Assembly: GCA_035523875.1 (NCBI GenBank)
Contig: DATKPY010000014.1
Span: forward strand, 1 to 64,000
Direction of reading: 5' to 3'
DNA length: 64,000 bases
From: JASHUC01 sp035523875
GTDB taxonomy: Bacteria > Pseudomonadota > Gammaproteobacteria > Steroidobacterales > Steroidobacteraceae
Shown one piece after another: positions 8,413 to 17,994 of the stretch. A program made the translations under genes and the position numbers. Below the pieces are notes generated by a model, which saw only the letters and a program-made list of their open reading frames with translations, had not been told where the DNA came from and searched no databases. Numbering within the stretch: the stretch's first letter is position 1; the number at the start of each line of letters is the position of its first letter.

Positions 8413-9723
8413 GTGGCCGCCCCGACCGCCTGGCGCACCGAGCTCGAGCAGGTCCCGCAAAGCTGGCCGTCGGCCGAATGGTGGCGCGGCTTTCAGTCGC
8501 CCGAGCTCGCGCGGCTCATCGACCAGGCGCGCAGCGCCAACGACGATCTCGCGGCCGCTGTCGCCCGAGTGCAGCAGGCGGAGGCCGAGGTGCGCATCAA
8601 CACGGCGCCGCTTTTGCCGACGCTCGATGCCACGGCGGGTGGGACGCGGCAGAAGATGTTCCTGCCGATCGGCGGCAGCGGCGATTTGAGCTTCAACGAG
8701 TTCACCGCCGGGCTCGCGGCAAGCTACGAGCTCGACTTCTGGGGCAAGAATCTCGCCCAGCGCGCGGCCGCGATCGCCACCGCCGCGGCGAGCCGCTACG
8801 ATCGTGAGACGGTCGAGCTCACCGTCATGGCCGACGTCGCCAACACCTATTTCACGGTGCTCGCGCTGCGCGATCGCCTGCGGATTGCCCACGACAATCT
8901 CGCGAGCGCCTCGCAGACGTTGAAGGGTCTCGAGATCGATGCGAGCGTCGGGACCACGACGGCGCTCGATGTCGCACAGCAAGCGACCGTCGTCGCGACG
9001 TTGAGCGCCGCGATCCCGCCACTCGAGCAGCAGCTGCAACAGTCAGTCGATGCGCTCGCGATCCTGGTCGGGGAGACGCCGCAGCGCTTCGCTTTGCCGT
9101 CGGACACGCTCGCTACGGTCTCCCAGCCGCCGCTCCTCGCCGGGCTGCCCTCGGGACTGCTTGCGCGCCGCCCGGACGTAGCCGAGGCCGAAGCGCAGCT
9201 CGTCGCCGCGAACGCCGATATCCGTGCGGCGCGCGCCGCGTTCTTTCCCACGATCGATCTCACGGCGACGGGCGGCTACGAGAGCCTCGCTCTCGCGACG
9301 CTCGTGAGGCCCGGGAGCGAAGTGTTCTCCCTCGGGAGCGACATTACGCAGCCGATCTTCCAAGGCGGAGCGCTGATCGGTCAGTACCGCCTGAGCAAGG
9401 CCCGCTACGCGGAGCTCCTCGCCGACTACCACAAGGCGGTTATCTCCGCCTTCGGCAACGTCGAGGATGCGCTCGTCGCGGTGCGCGAGTCCGCCGACGA
9501 GCTCAATGAGCAGCAGCTCGCCGCGGACAAGGCGCGGCACGCCTACGAGCTCGCGCAAGCGCAGTTCCACGCGGGCGTGATCAACATCCTGACGGTGCTC
9601 AATACCGAAACGGCGGCCTTCACCGCGCAGGATGCCTATGTGCAGGTGAGGCTCGCGCACCTGCAAGCACTTGTCGGGCTTTTCAACGCGCTCGGCGGAG
9701 GATGGACGAATGAGCGCGGATGA
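8413..9723 (+). CDS. RND efflux outer-membrane lipoprotein (NodT/OprM family)
   Basis: A TolC-like outer-membrane channel of 436 residues from the first canonical in-frame start, GTG 8413. Coding clearly continues upstream into a lipoprotein signal (see the entry at 8285-8412), so the true protein is about 45 residues longer. Family marks are the opening WRTELEQVPQSWPSAEWWRGFQSPELARLI, LDFWGKN, LPSGLLARRPDVAEAEAQLVAANADIRAARAAFFP and the C-terminal FHAGVINILTVLNTE. It is anchored by a lipidated cysteine and forms the exit duct for the downstream pump. Its stop overlaps the start of the adaptor gene by 14 nt. First gene of the efflux operon. Confidence 0.9.
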   Translation: MAAPTAWRTELEQVPQSWPSAEWWRGFQSPELARLIDQARSANDDLAAAVARVQQAEAEVRINTAPLLPTLDATAGGTRQKMFLPIGGSGDLSFNEFTAGLAASYELDFWGKNLAQRAAAIATAAASRYDRETVELTVMADVANTYFTVLALRDRLRIAHDNLASASQTLKGLEIDASVGTTTALDVAQQATVVATLSAAIPPLEQQLQQSVDALAILVGETPQRFALPSDTLATVSQPPLLAGLPSGLLARRPDVAEAEAQLVAANADIRAARAAFFPTIDLTATGGYESLALATLVRPGSEVFSLGSDITQPIFQGGALIGQYRLSKARYAELLADYHKAVISAFGNVEDALVAVRESADELNEQQLAADKARHAYELAQAQFHAGVINILTVLNTETAAFTAQDAYVQVRLAHLQALVGLFNALGGGWTNERG

Positions 9724-10936
9724 GAATGGGCCCATGCGGCGGAGTCTCCTGAGCAGGACGCGGCTGACGATGTTCGGCGCCGGCCTCGGGGTGCTCGCGC
9801 TCCTCGTCTGGACACTCTCGCCGGAGCGCTCGCGGAGCGCACCTGCGACGCGGTCCGGCCCCGAGGCGATCGCCGTCGATGCCGCGCCGGCAACCCGTAG
9901 GGACGTGCGCGTCTACCTCGACGGTCTCGGAACCGTTCAGGCGTTCTACACGGTGAAGGTCACGGCCCGCGTCGACGGCGAGCTCGAGAGGGTTGGATTC
10001 GTCGAGGGCCAGCACGTCAAGCGCGGCGACCTGCTCGCACTCATCGACCCGCGCCCCTACCAGGCGACGCTCGATCAGGCGGTCGCGACGCGCGCCAAGG
10101 ACCTTGCCCAGCTCGCCAATGCAAAGCTCGATCTCGCGCGCTACGTCATGCTCGAGCCGCAAAACCTCGCGAGCAAGCAACAGCTCGATACGCAGCGCGC
10201 GCTCGTGGCGCAGGTCCAGGCGCAGGTCGAGGCCGACGCGGCGGCGATCGAGAGCGCGCGCACGGAGCTCAGCTACACCCGCATCACCTCGCCGATCAAC
10301 GGACGCACAGGCGTGCGGCTCGTCGATCCGGGCAACATCGTGCACGCGGCGGACACCACAGGCATCGTCGTCCTCACCCAGCTGCAGCCGATCGCGGCCA
10401 TCGTGACGCTTCCCGAGGAAGCGATCGACGCGGTCTCGGCTGCGATGCAGAAGGGCCCGGTGAGCGTTACCGCGCTCTCGCGCGGAGAAAGCCAGACCGA
10501 GCTCGATCGGGGCACGATTGAGCTCATCGACAATGAGATCGACCCGACGACCGGCACGATCCACTTGAAGGTCATCTTTCCCAACACCCGGGAGCGGCTC
10601 TGGCCCGGCGAATTCGTGAGTACGCGGGTGCTCGTGCGCACCGCACGCAACGCGCTCACCATTCCCTCCGCTGCGCTGCAGCGCGGTCCGGACGGCCTGT
10701 ACGCCTACGTGATCGGGGCGGACTCGAGGGTCGAGGCGCGTACGCTCAAGGTGGGCTACAACGATGAGCAGGTCGCGGTCATCGAGGGTGGCTTGAGCGA
10801 GGGAGAGCGCGTCGCCACGAGCAACTTCTATCGCCTGCAGCCGGGCGCGCTGGTGAGCGTCAACCGCTCCGCCCAGGCCGGGCACCCGGTCGAGTCGGCG
10901 GGCTCCGCGCCATCGAAGGGTCGGCGCGCGTCATGA
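9710..10936 (+). CDS. RND efflux periplasmic adaptor (membrane fusion protein)
   Basis: A 408-residue HlyD/MdtA-type adaptor linking the inner-membrane pump to the outer-membrane duct. ATG 9710 was chosen because GGCGGAGGA lies about 8 nt upstream; it overlaps the channel gene. An N-terminal membrane anchor (MFGAGLGVLALLVW) is followed by a biotinyl-lipoyl half (TVKVTARVDGELERVGFVEGQHVKRGDLLALIDPRPYQ), a coiled coil at about residues 105-170, a second lipoyl half (ITSPINGRTGVRLVDPGNIV) and a beta-barrel region. The stop overlaps the pump start as ATGA. Confidence 0.94.
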   Translation: MSADENGPMRRSLLSRTRLTMFGAGLGVLALLVWTLSPERSRSAPATRSGPEAIAVDAAPATRRDVRVYLDGLGTVQAFYTVKVTARVDGELERVGFVEGQHVKRGDLLALIDPRPYQATLDQAVATRAKDLAQLANAKLDLARYVMLEPQNLASKQQLDTQRALVAQVQAQVEADAAAIESARTELSYTRITSPINGRTGVRLVDPGNIVHAADTTGIVVLTQLQPIAAIVTLPEEAIDAVSAAMQKGPVSVTALSRGESQTELDRGTIELIDNEIDPTTGTIHLKVIFPNTRERLWPGEFVSTRVLVRTARNALTIPSAALQRGPDGLYAYVIGADSRVEARTLKVGYNDEQVAVIEGGLSEGERVATSNFYRLQPGALVSVNRSAQAGHPVESAGSAPSKGRRAS

Positions 10937-13900
10937 GCATATCGGCCCCCTTCATCAGCCGGCCGATTGCGACATCGCTCCTGATGGCGGGGATCCTGCT
11001 CGTCGGGATCGTGGCGTTCCCGCTGCTCCCGGTCGCCCCGCTCCCGCAGGTGGATTTCCCGACCATCCAGGTGACCGCCCAGCTCCCCGGTGCCAGTCCC
11101 GACACGATGGCCACCTCGGTGGCAACGCCGCTCGAGTACCAGATCGCGGAGATCCCGGGGGTCTCGGAGCTCACCTCCTCGAGCGTGCTCGGCACCACGC
11201 AGATCGTGGTCCAATTCGACCTCGATCGGAACATCGACGCGGCCGCGCAAGACGTGCAGGCCGCGATTGACGCCGCAGCCGGGCAGCTGCCGAAGAATCT
11301 GCCCGCGCCGCCTTCATACAAGAAGGTCAATCCGGCCGACTCGCCGATACTCATCTACGCGCTGCATTCCGACGTGCTGCCGGTCACGACCGTGAACGAC
11401 TACGCGGATTCGGTGCTGGCGCAGCAGATCTCGCGCATTCCGGGCGTCGGCCAAGTCAACATCTGGGGCCAGCAGAAGCCCGCCATCCGCGTCCAGGTCG
11501 ACCCGCGGAAGCTCGCCGCGCTCGGGATCGACATGGAGGATGTGGCGAACGTCATCACGCAGGCGACCGTCGATGCCCCGAAGGGCTTCGTCAACGGGAA
11601 GCTCCACGAGTACACGATCTACGACAACGATCAGCTGCTCGATGCGAAACCCTGGAACAACGTGATCGTCGCCTACCGCAACGGGGCGCCCGTGCGCATC
11701 CGCGACATCGGCGTGGCCATCGACGGGCCGGAGGACTCGCAGCGTACCGCCTACGAGAATGGCCGGCGCGGCGCAATGATCGCGATCATGAAGCAGCCGG
11801 GCGCGAACGTGATCGCGACCGTGAAGCGAGTCGAGGAGGCGCTCCCGCAGATCATGACGGCCGTGCCGCCCGCCATCAAGCTCGACAAGCTCGTCGACCG
11901 GACCCTCACGATCAAGGCCTCGGTCGATGACGTCGAGTTCACATTGATGATCACGGTCGCGCTCGTGATGCTCGTGATCTTCCTCTTTCTGCGCAACGTC
12001 TGGGCGACGGTGATCCCCGGCCTCACGGTGCCGCTTGCGCTCTTCGGCACGTGCGCGGCGATGTATGCCCTGCACTTCAGCCTCGACAATCTCTCGCTCA
12101 TGGCGCTCACCATTGCCGTGGGCTTCGTCGTGGACGATGCGATCGTGATGCTCGAGAACTGCTACCGGCACGTCGAGGCCGGTATGCCGGCCCGCGAGGC
12201 CGCGCTCCAAGGAGCAGGCGAGATCGGGTTCACCATCCTCTCGATCAGCCTCTCGCTCATCGCGGTATTCATCCCGCTGCTGCTGATGGGCGGAATCGTC
12301 GGGCGGCTCTTCCACGAGTTCGCGATCACCGTCACCGCGACGATCGTGGTCTCCGCGTTCGTCTCGCTCACGCTCTCGCCGACCATGTGCGCGCTCTATC
12401 TGCGCAACGAGAAGACGGCGACGCATGGCCGCGCGTACCGCGCGATCGAGCGGGCGTTCGAGCGCTCGCGCGAGCTCTATGCGAACGGGCTCGACTTCGT
12501 GCTCCGTCATCAGGGCGCCACGCTCGCCGTGTTTCTCGCCACCGTGGCGCTCTCCGTCGCGCTCTACGTGGTCGAGCCGAAAGGGTTCTTTCCGCAGGAG
12601 GATACCGGACTGTTGAACGGTGTCTCCGATGCCCCCGAGGACGTGTCCTTCGGCCAGATGGACGGCCTCGAGCGGCGCCTCGGTCAGGTGATCACCGCCG
12701 ATCCGGCGGTCTCCGGCTGGGTGGTCGCATTCGGCGGCGGATCGCGTCCGGTGAACAACGGCTTCGGCATGATCGCCCTGAAGCCGCACAGCGAGCGCCA
12801 TGCAACGGCCGATCAGGTCATCCGGCGCCTGCGCGCGAAGTTCGCCCGAATCCCCGGCGGCACGCTCTTCCTGCAAGTGGTGCAGGACGTGAGCATGGGC
12901 GGTCACGCGACCCGCACCCAGTATCAGTACACCCTCACCGACCCGAACATCGACGAGCTCAATGCCTGGGGTCCGCGCGTGCTCGCGGCACTGCAGAAGC
13001 TTCCCGAGCTGAGCGACGTGGCCTCCGATCAGCAAGACACCAGCACCAAGCTCGCGGTCGTGATCGACCGCGACGAGGCCGCCCGCTTCGGCATCCAGCC
13101 CTCGCTCATCGATCAGGAGCTCTACGATGCCTTCGGGCAGCGGGAGGTCACGCAGTACTTCACGCAGCTCAACGCCTACCACGTCGTGCTCGAGATCAGC
13201 CCCTCGCTCCAGGGCGACCCGAACACGCTCAACATGATCTACGTGCGTGCGCCCACAACGGGCCAGATGGTGCCACTCTCGCAGCTCGTGCGCTTCGATA
13301 CCCGGCACACCGCGGCTCTCTCGATCAACCACGAGAGCCAGTTCCCCGCGGTGACGCTCTCCTTCAATCTCGCCCCTCGCGTAGCCCTCGGCCAGGCGGT
13401 CGATGCGATCTCGCGAACCACCGCCACGCTGCACCTCCCGGCGGGACTCACCGGCAGCTTCCAGGGGACCGCGCAGGCGTTCCAGGATTCCCTGCGCAGC
13501 GAGCCCTACCTGATCCTCGCGGCGATCGTGGTCGTCTACATCATTCTCGGGATGCTCTACGAGAGCTACATCCACCCCCTCACGATCCTCTCGACGCTGC
13601 CCTCGGCGGGCGTCGGGGCGCTGCTCATGCTGCTCGCCTTCCACATCGATTTCACCGTGATCGCGCTCATCGGCGTCATTCTTCTCATCGGCATCGTGAA
13701 GAAGAACGGCATCATGATGGTCGACTTTGCGCTTCAGGCCGAGCGCGAGGAGGGTTTATCGCCCGAGGCGTCCATCCGCAAAGCGTGCCTGCTGCGCTTC
13801 CGTCCGATCATGATGACGACGATGGCCGCGCTCCTCGGCGCACTGCCGCTCGCACTCGGGACGGGCACGGGCTCGGAGATCCGCCAGCCGCTCGGTTACA

Positions 13901-14091
13901 CGATGGTGGGCGGGCTCCTCTTGAGCCAGACCCTCACGCTCTTCACCACACCGGTCGTCTACCTCTATCTCGATCGTCTCAACAGCTGGCTCACGGGGCA
14001 CCGCAGGCGAGCGGCGATCGAGCTGCCGCTGCCCGCCGCGGTGGTACCCGGCGAGTCGGCCGCGAGCTGGGGAGAGCGCGCGCGGTCATGA
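10933..14091 (+). CDS. RND multidrug efflux pump, MdtB/MdtC-like inner-membrane subunit
   Basis: A 1,052-residue proton-driven pump with the 1+11 membrane-segment pattern and two large periplasmic loops. The opening SAPFISRPIATSLLMAGILLVGIVAF and LPVAPLPQVDFPTI are typical of the MdtB/C branch. The proton-relay aspartates are in GFVVDDAIVMLEN near residue 400, and a conserved lysine lies in GIVKKNGIMMVDFAL. Full length. Classical MdtABC uses two different pump subunits; only one is encoded here, so it is probably a homotrimer. It shares ATGA junctions with the adaptor before it and the response regulator after it. Confidence 0.94.
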   Translation: MSISAPFISRPIATSLLMAGILLVGIVAFPLLPVAPLPQVDFPTIQVTAQLPGASPDTMATSVATPLEYQIAEIPGVSELTSSSVLGTTQIVVQFDLDRNIDAAAQDVQAAIDAAAGQLPKNLPAPPSYKKVNPADSPILIYALHSDVLPVTTVNDYADSVLAQQISRIPGVGQVNIWGQQKPAIRVQVDPRKLAALGIDMEDVANVITQATVDAPKGFVNGKLHEYTIYDNDQLLDAKPWNNVIVAYRNGAPVRIRDIGVAIDGPEDSQRTAYENGRRGAMIAIMKQPGANVIATVKRVEEALPQIMTAVPPAIKLDKLVDRTLTIKASVDDVEFTLMITVALVMLVIFLFLRNVWATVIPGLTVPLALFGTCAAMYALHFSLDNLSLMALTIAVGFVVDDAIVMLENCYRHVEAGMPAREAALQGAGEIGFTILSISLSLIAVFIPLLLMGGIVGRLFHEFAITVTATIVVSAFVSLTLSPTMCALYLRNEKTATHGRAYRAIERAFERSRELYANGLDFVLRHQGATLAVFLATVALSVALYVVEPKGFFPQEDTGLLNGVSDAPEDVSFGQMDGLERRLGQVITADPAVSGWVVAFGGGSRPVNNGFGMIALKPHSERHATADQVIRRLRAKFARIPGGTLFLQVVQDVSMGGHATRTQYQYTLTDPNIDELNAWGPRVLAALQKLPELSDVASDQQDTSTKLAVVIDRDEAARFGIQPSLIDQELYDAFGQREVTQYFTQLNAYHVVLEISPSLQGDPNTLNMIYVRAPTTGQMVPLSQLVRFDTRHTAALSINHESQFPAVTLSFNLAPRVALGQAVDAISRTTATLHLPAGLTGSFQGTAQAFQDSLRSEPYLILAAIVVVYIILGMLYESYIHPLTILSTLPSAGVGALLMLLAFHIDFTVIALIGVILLIGIVKKNGIMMVDFALQAEREEGLSPEASIRKACLLRFRPIMMTTMAALLGALPLALGTGTGSEIRQPLGYTMVGGLLLSQTLTLFTTPVVYLYLDRLNSWLTGHRRRAAIELPLPAAVVPGESAASWGERARS

Positions 14092-14789
14092 AGATCCTGC
14101 TGGTCGAGGACAACGAGCGCGTGACGCGCTTCGTCGTGAAGGGCCTGCAAGAGGCCGGACACACGAGCGACCACGCGGACAACGGGCGCGACGGGCTGTT
14201 TCTCGCCGCGAGCGAGCGCTACGACGTGATCATCATGGACCGGATGCTGCCCGGCAGTATCGACGGTCTTGCGATCATCGAGGCGCTGCGCACAGCGGGG
14301 AATCACACGCCCATCCTCATTCTGAGCGCGCTCAGCGACGTGGACGAGCGCATCAAGGGATTGCGCAGCGGCGGCGATGACTATCTCACCAAGCCGTTCG
14401 CGTTCGGGGAGCTGCTCGCGCGGCTCGACGCCCTCAGCCGGCGCACCCGCCAGGACGGAGCCCAGACCGTGCTCGAGGTGGGCGACCTGCGCATGGATCT
14501 GCTCTCGCGCAAGGTGATGCGCGGCAGCCGCTCCATCGCGCTGCAGCCGCGCGAGTTTCAGCTCCTCGAGTACCTGATGCGCCACGCAGGCCAGGTGGTG
14601 ACGCGCACCATGCTTCTCGAGAACGTCTGGGACTATCATTTCGATCCGCAGACGAACGTGGTCGATGTGCACATCAGCAAGTTGCGGCAGAAGATCGACG
14701 CGGACTTCGAGCAGCCGCTCGTGAAGACCGTGCGCAGCGCCGGGTATATGATCAGCGCGGAGCCCGTGCTCGAGCACTCGGGCAGCTAG
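14088..14789 (+). CDS. OmpR-family response regulator of the efflux operon
   Basis: A 233-residue regulator. The receiver domain carries the acidic pocket (VEDN, residues 7-9), phosphoacceptor Asp51 (VIIMDRMLPG) and the conserved lysine in DYLTKPF near residue 100. The C-terminal winged helix contains LQPREFQLLEYLMRHAGQVVTRTMLLENVW and VDVHISKLRQKID. It is closest in style to CopR/IrlR/CusR-type regulators. Its ATG overlaps the pump stop (ATGA) and a sensor kinase gene follows 38 nt later, so it very likely controls this operon. The inducer cannot be read from the sequence. Confidence 0.94.
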   Translation: MKILLVEDNERVTRFVVKGLQEAGHTSDHADNGRDGLFLAASERYDVIIMDRMLPGSIDGLAIIEALRTAGNHTPILILSALSDVDERIKGLRSGGDDYLTKPFAFGELLARLDALSRRTRQDGAQTVLEVGDLRMDLLSRKVMRGSRSIALQPREFQLLEYLMRHAGQVVTRTMLLENVWDYHFDPQTNVVDVHISKLRQKIDADFEQPLVKTVRSAGYMISAEPVLEHSGS

Positions 14790-14827
14790 CCGCTGCGACC
14801 GCACGGGCACGAGCGCAGGAGTCCTCC

Positions 14828-16258
14828 GTGGCGAGAGTCATCCGCTCCTCGGCAGTCACCCTCGCGATCGGCTACGTGCTGTTCGGGTTCGCGGCGCTGG
14901 TGCTGTTCGCCGCCCCCCTGCGCTACGCCTGGCAGGCCACGATCGAGGATTTCCGCGCCGAGGTGCTCGCCGAGGATTCGCAGCGACTCACCGAGGTATT
15001 CAAGCTGCGCGGTCCCGCGGGGCTCACCGCCTTCATCAACGAGCGGGTGGCGATGCAGATCGCGGGCGAGCGCATCCTGCTGTTCACCGACGCCCGCATG
15101 CATCGGCTCGCCGGCAACATTGCCGCCTGGCCGCGGAGGATCCCGGACCGGCCGGGCAATTACACCGTAACCTTCGATCTCAGCGGGCAACGCACCAACG
15201 TGTTTCTGGTGCGCAGCGTGCTGCCGGGCGGGTACAACCTGCTCGTCGGACGCGACGTCGACCGCTTCGCACCGATCGAGCGGCGGTTCTGGGACGGGCT
15301 CGCCGGCGCGATCGCCGTCGTGAGCATCGCGGGCCTGCTCGGCGGCATCCTCATCCGGCGCGCGCTCCTCGCGCGCATCGAGAGCATCCGCCGCACGGCA
15401 GCGGCGATCGTGCGCGGCGACTTGAGCCATCGCCTACCGGTGCGCTCGAGCGGGGACGAGCTCGACACCCTCGCCCAGACGATCAATCGGATGCTCGAGC
15501 AGATCGAGCAGCTGGTGCACGGCGTCGCGAACGTCTCGAACTCGATCGCGCACGATCTGCGCACCCCACTTGCGGAGCTGCGCTCGCGCCTCGAGGAGCT
15601 CGCCCTCACCCGGCCATCGGCGGATGAGACCTTCGCCGAAGTCGATGCGGCGGTTGCCCACGTCGACAGCGTGATCCGCATGTTCAACGCGCTGCTGCGC
15701 CTCGCGGAGATCGACGCGGGGATGCGCCGCTCGGACTTCGTGCGCATCGACGTGGCTGATCTCGCCGCGAAGGCGGTCGAGTTTTATCTGCCGGCCGCGG
15801 AGTTGAAGAGCCTGTCGCTCTCGTTCCGCGGCACCGCACCGCTTGCCGTGCGCGGCGACCGCGTGTTGCTCGGGCAGGCTGTCAACAATCTGGTGGACAA
15901 CGCCATCAAGTACGTGGGAGAGGGCGGCTCGGTCAGCGTCGAGACGCGGCGCGCCAGCGACGGAACCGTCGCGATCGTGGTCGCGGACAACGGGCCCGGC
16001 ATCCCCGATGCCGAGAAGCCGAAGGCCGCGCAGCGCTTCTATCGCGGCGATGCGAGCCGCGGCACCCCCGGGGTGGGTCTCGGATTGAGCTTGGTGGAGG
16101 CGATCGCCAAGCTCCACGGCGGGACGCTTGCGCTCACCGACAATCACCCGGGCCTGCGGGCGCAGATGACGCTCGTCCAGGGCACGGCCGCAGAGCCCAT
16201 CGCGAGCCGCCGTCCCGAGGAGCCGCCGGAGCCGGTCGCAGCCGTCGGGGAAGCCTGA
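14828..16258 (+). CDS. Membrane sensor histidine kinase paired with the efflux response regulator
   Basis: A 476-residue kinase starting at GTG 14828 with AGGAG 6 nt upstream. Membrane segments lie at about residues 10-32 and 155-178 and flank a periplasmic sensor of about 120 residues. A HAMP linker follows, then the dimerisation domain with the phosphorylated histidine His242 (SIAHDLRTPLAELR). The ATP-binding domain has its N box (NNLVDNAIKYV), G1 box (VVADNGPGIP) and G2 region (GVGLGLSLVEAIAKLHGG). It is the last gene of the efflux operon. Confidence 0.93.
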   Translation: MARVIRSSAVTLAIGYVLFGFAALVLFAAPLRYAWQATIEDFRAEVLAEDSQRLTEVFKLRGPAGLTAFINERVAMQIAGERILLFTDARMHRLAGNIAAWPRRIPDRPGNYTVTFDLSGQRTNVFLVRSVLPGGYNLLVGRDVDRFAPIERRFWDGLAGAIAVVSIAGLLGGILIRRALLARIESIRRTAAAIVRGDLSHRLPVRSSGDELDTLAQTINRMLEQIEQLVHGVANVSNSIAHDLRTPLAELRSRLEELALTRPSADETFAEVDAAVAHVDSVIRMFNALLRLAEIDAGMRRSDFVRIDVADLAAKAVEFYLPAAELKSLSLSFRGTAPLAVRGDRVLLGQAVNNLVDNAIKYVGEGGSVSVETRRASDGTVAIVVADNGPGIPDAEKPKAAQRFYRGDASRGTPGVGLGLSLVEAIAKLHGGTLALTDNHPGLRAQMTLVQGTAAEPIASRRPEEPPEPVAAVGEA

Positions 16259-16273
16259 CCGCGGTGCGCCCGA

Positions 16274-16897
16274 TCAATCGGCAATCGCAACCCAGATCGT
16301 AGCGCCGCCCTCGCCGGTCCGCGGGTCGAAGGCCGCATTGTGCCGCTCGAGGCTCGCAGCCTCCGCCGGAACCCGCCCGCTCGCAGCAAACCACTCATCC
16401 CAGATCCAGCTGTAGGTCTGCGGCAGCGCCGAAACGTGCCCATCGTGCGCGAACACGGCATAGGTGGCGGGCGGCAGCGCGAGCGTGATCAAGTCCGGCG
16501 GCACGCGGACGAACCCGGACACCTCGGCCGCGCAGACGTACAGGAGTTGCTCATCCGCGGCGCGCCGTGTGCCGATCCCCACCGGAATCGGCGAGCGCTT
16601 CGCGGCGATGCGCCCGAAGAACTCCCTCATGAAGCGCTGCCACTGGCCCGGAATGTGCGCGGTGCGCCCGTAGTCGCACGGCTCGCTCAGTCCCACGAAG
16701 CGCAGCTCCCGGGTGCGCTCGATCCGCGGCTCGGCCAGGGGCGAATGCGCGCGCTCGGATAGCCTGAGGGGGCTCGCCAGATCGAGCCCCTCGAGAGAGC
16801 CGGACTCCCGGACCTGCTCCGGGGTGCGCTCAAAGAGCGACAGATCGTGGTGGAGATTGCGCTCGATGATGAAGAGTGCGCGCTGGGTGAGCGGCAT
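16274..16897 (-). CDS. GyrI-like effector-binding protein, an AraC-type regulator lacking its HTH
   Basis: A 207-residue protein. Residues from about 60 to the end form the GyrI-like/AraC effector-binding domain (RELRFVGLSEPCDYG, IPVGIGTRR, PATYAVFAHDGHVSALPQTYSWIWDEWF). The first ~23 residues, ALFIIERNLHHDLSL, look like the opening of an AraC-type helix-turn-helix. They run directly into RTPEQVRESGSLEGLDLASPLRL, which normally marks the end of that domain, so about 80 residues of DNA-binding domain appear to be deleted in frame. The protein should still bind a ligand but not DNA. It lies convergent to the kinase gene. Confidence 0.8.
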   Translation of the reverse strand: MPLTQRALFIIERNLHHDLSLFERTPEQVRESGSLEGLDLASPLRLSERAHSPLAEPRIERTRELRFVGLSEPCDYGRTAHIPGQWQRFMREFFGRIAAKRSPIPVGIGTRRAADEQLLYVCAAEVSGFVRVPPDLITLALPPATYAVFAHDGHVSALPQTYSWIWDEWFAASGRVPAEAASLERHNAAFDPRTGEGGATIWVAIAD

Positions 16898-17046
16898 GCG
16901 GCTGGCCCTGGTGACGGCGCGGGCAGCTTAGCGCCTTGCCGCAATGCACGCTTGACGGGGATTGCGGGGTGCGCGCGCTCCACCGATCGGAGCGAATCGC
17001 TGCTAGCATGGCGCGACCGTCCGAGCGCAGAGCGACCCGAAGATCG

Positions 17047-17994
17047 ATGCCGCAACCGAGAGTGTCCCCCCGTCCGATCATCTCCGTGGTCGGCCTCACG
17101 AAGGTCTATGCATCCGGGTTTCAGGCGCTGAAGGGCGTCGATCTCGAGATCCACGAGGGCGAGATCTTCGCGCTCCTCGGACCGAACGGCGCCGGCAAGA
17201 CGACCCTCATCAACATCATCTGCGGCATCGTCAACCCGACCGGCGGCATGGTGAGCGCCGACGGTCACGACGTGATTCGCGAGTTTCGTGCTGCGCGCTC
17301 GAAGATCGGACTGGTGCCTCAGGAGCTCGCGACGGACATGTTCGAGACCGTCTGGGATACGGTTACCTTCAGCCGCGGACTGTTCGGCAAAGCGCGCAAT
17401 CCCGTCCACATCGAGCGGGTGCTGCGCGATCTCGCGCTGTGGGACAAGCGCGAAGCGAAGGTGATGACGCTCTCGGGGGGCATGAAGCGTCGCGTGCTCA
17501 TCGCCAAGGCGCTCTCCCACGAGCCGCGGATCCTGTTCCTCGATGAGCCGACCGCGGGAGTCGACGTGGAGCTGCGCCGCGCCATGTGGGACATGGTGCG
17601 CGAGTTGCGGCGCAGCGGCGTGACGATCGTCCTCACCACCCACTACATCGAGGAAGCCGAGGAGATGGCCGACCGCATCGGCATCATCAGCAACGGCGAG
17701 ATCATCCTGGTGGATGACAAGATCGCCCTGATGAGGAAGCTCGGCAGCAAGAAACTGACGCTGCACCTGCAGACACCTCTCAGCGCGATCCCGGCGCCGC
17801 TCGCGAGCCTGCCGCTCGCGCTCTCCGCCGACGGGCGCGAGCTCCTCTACACCTTCGATGCGCAGGCCGAGCGCAGCGCAATCGCCGGCTTGCTGCGCCG
17901 GCTCGCCGATCAAGGCATCGACTTCCGCGACCTCAATACGAGCGAGACCTCGCTCGAGGAGATATTCGTGAGCCTGCTGAGGTCGCGCTCGTGA
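17047..17994 (+). CDS. ABC exporter ATPase, YadG type
   Basis: A 315-residue ATPase from ATG 17047; an in-frame ATG at 17008 is a possible longer start, and neither has a clear ribosome site. Walker A is at residues 45-52 (GPNGAGKT), the signature is LSGGMKRR and Walker B is ILFLDEPTAG, followed by HYIEEAEEMADRIGII. Sequence style and length match E. coli YadG, including HEPRILFLDEPTAGVDVELRRAMW. The C-terminal ~80 residues form the usual extension. It is coupled to the permease gene by a GTGA overlap. The substrate of YadGH is unknown. Confidence 0.93.
   Translation: MPQPRVSPRPIISVVGLTKVYASGFQALKGVDLEIHEGEIFALLGPNGAGKTTLINIICGIVNPTGGMVSADGHDVIREFRAARSKIGLVPQELATDMFETVWDTVTFSRGLFGKARNPVHIERVLRDLALWDKREAKVMTLSGGMKRRVLIAKALSHEPRILFLDEPTAGVDVELRRAMWDMVRELRRSGVTIVLTTHYIEEAEEMADRIGIISNGEIILVDDKIALMRKLGSKKLTLHLQTPLSAIPAPLASLPLALSADGRELLYTFDAQAERSAIAGLLRRLADQGIDFRDLNTSETSLEEIFVSLLRSRS

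Noticed and set aside
11314..13644. 776-codon open frame on the minus strand
   Set aside because: Antisense to the RND pump, which has clear family motifs; the shadow is a low-complexity charged sequence.
12051..14090. Long in-frame extension before the response regulator
   Set aside because: It lies in the pump gene's alternative frame; the regulator starts at the ATGA overlap at 14088 with a standard receiver N-terminus.
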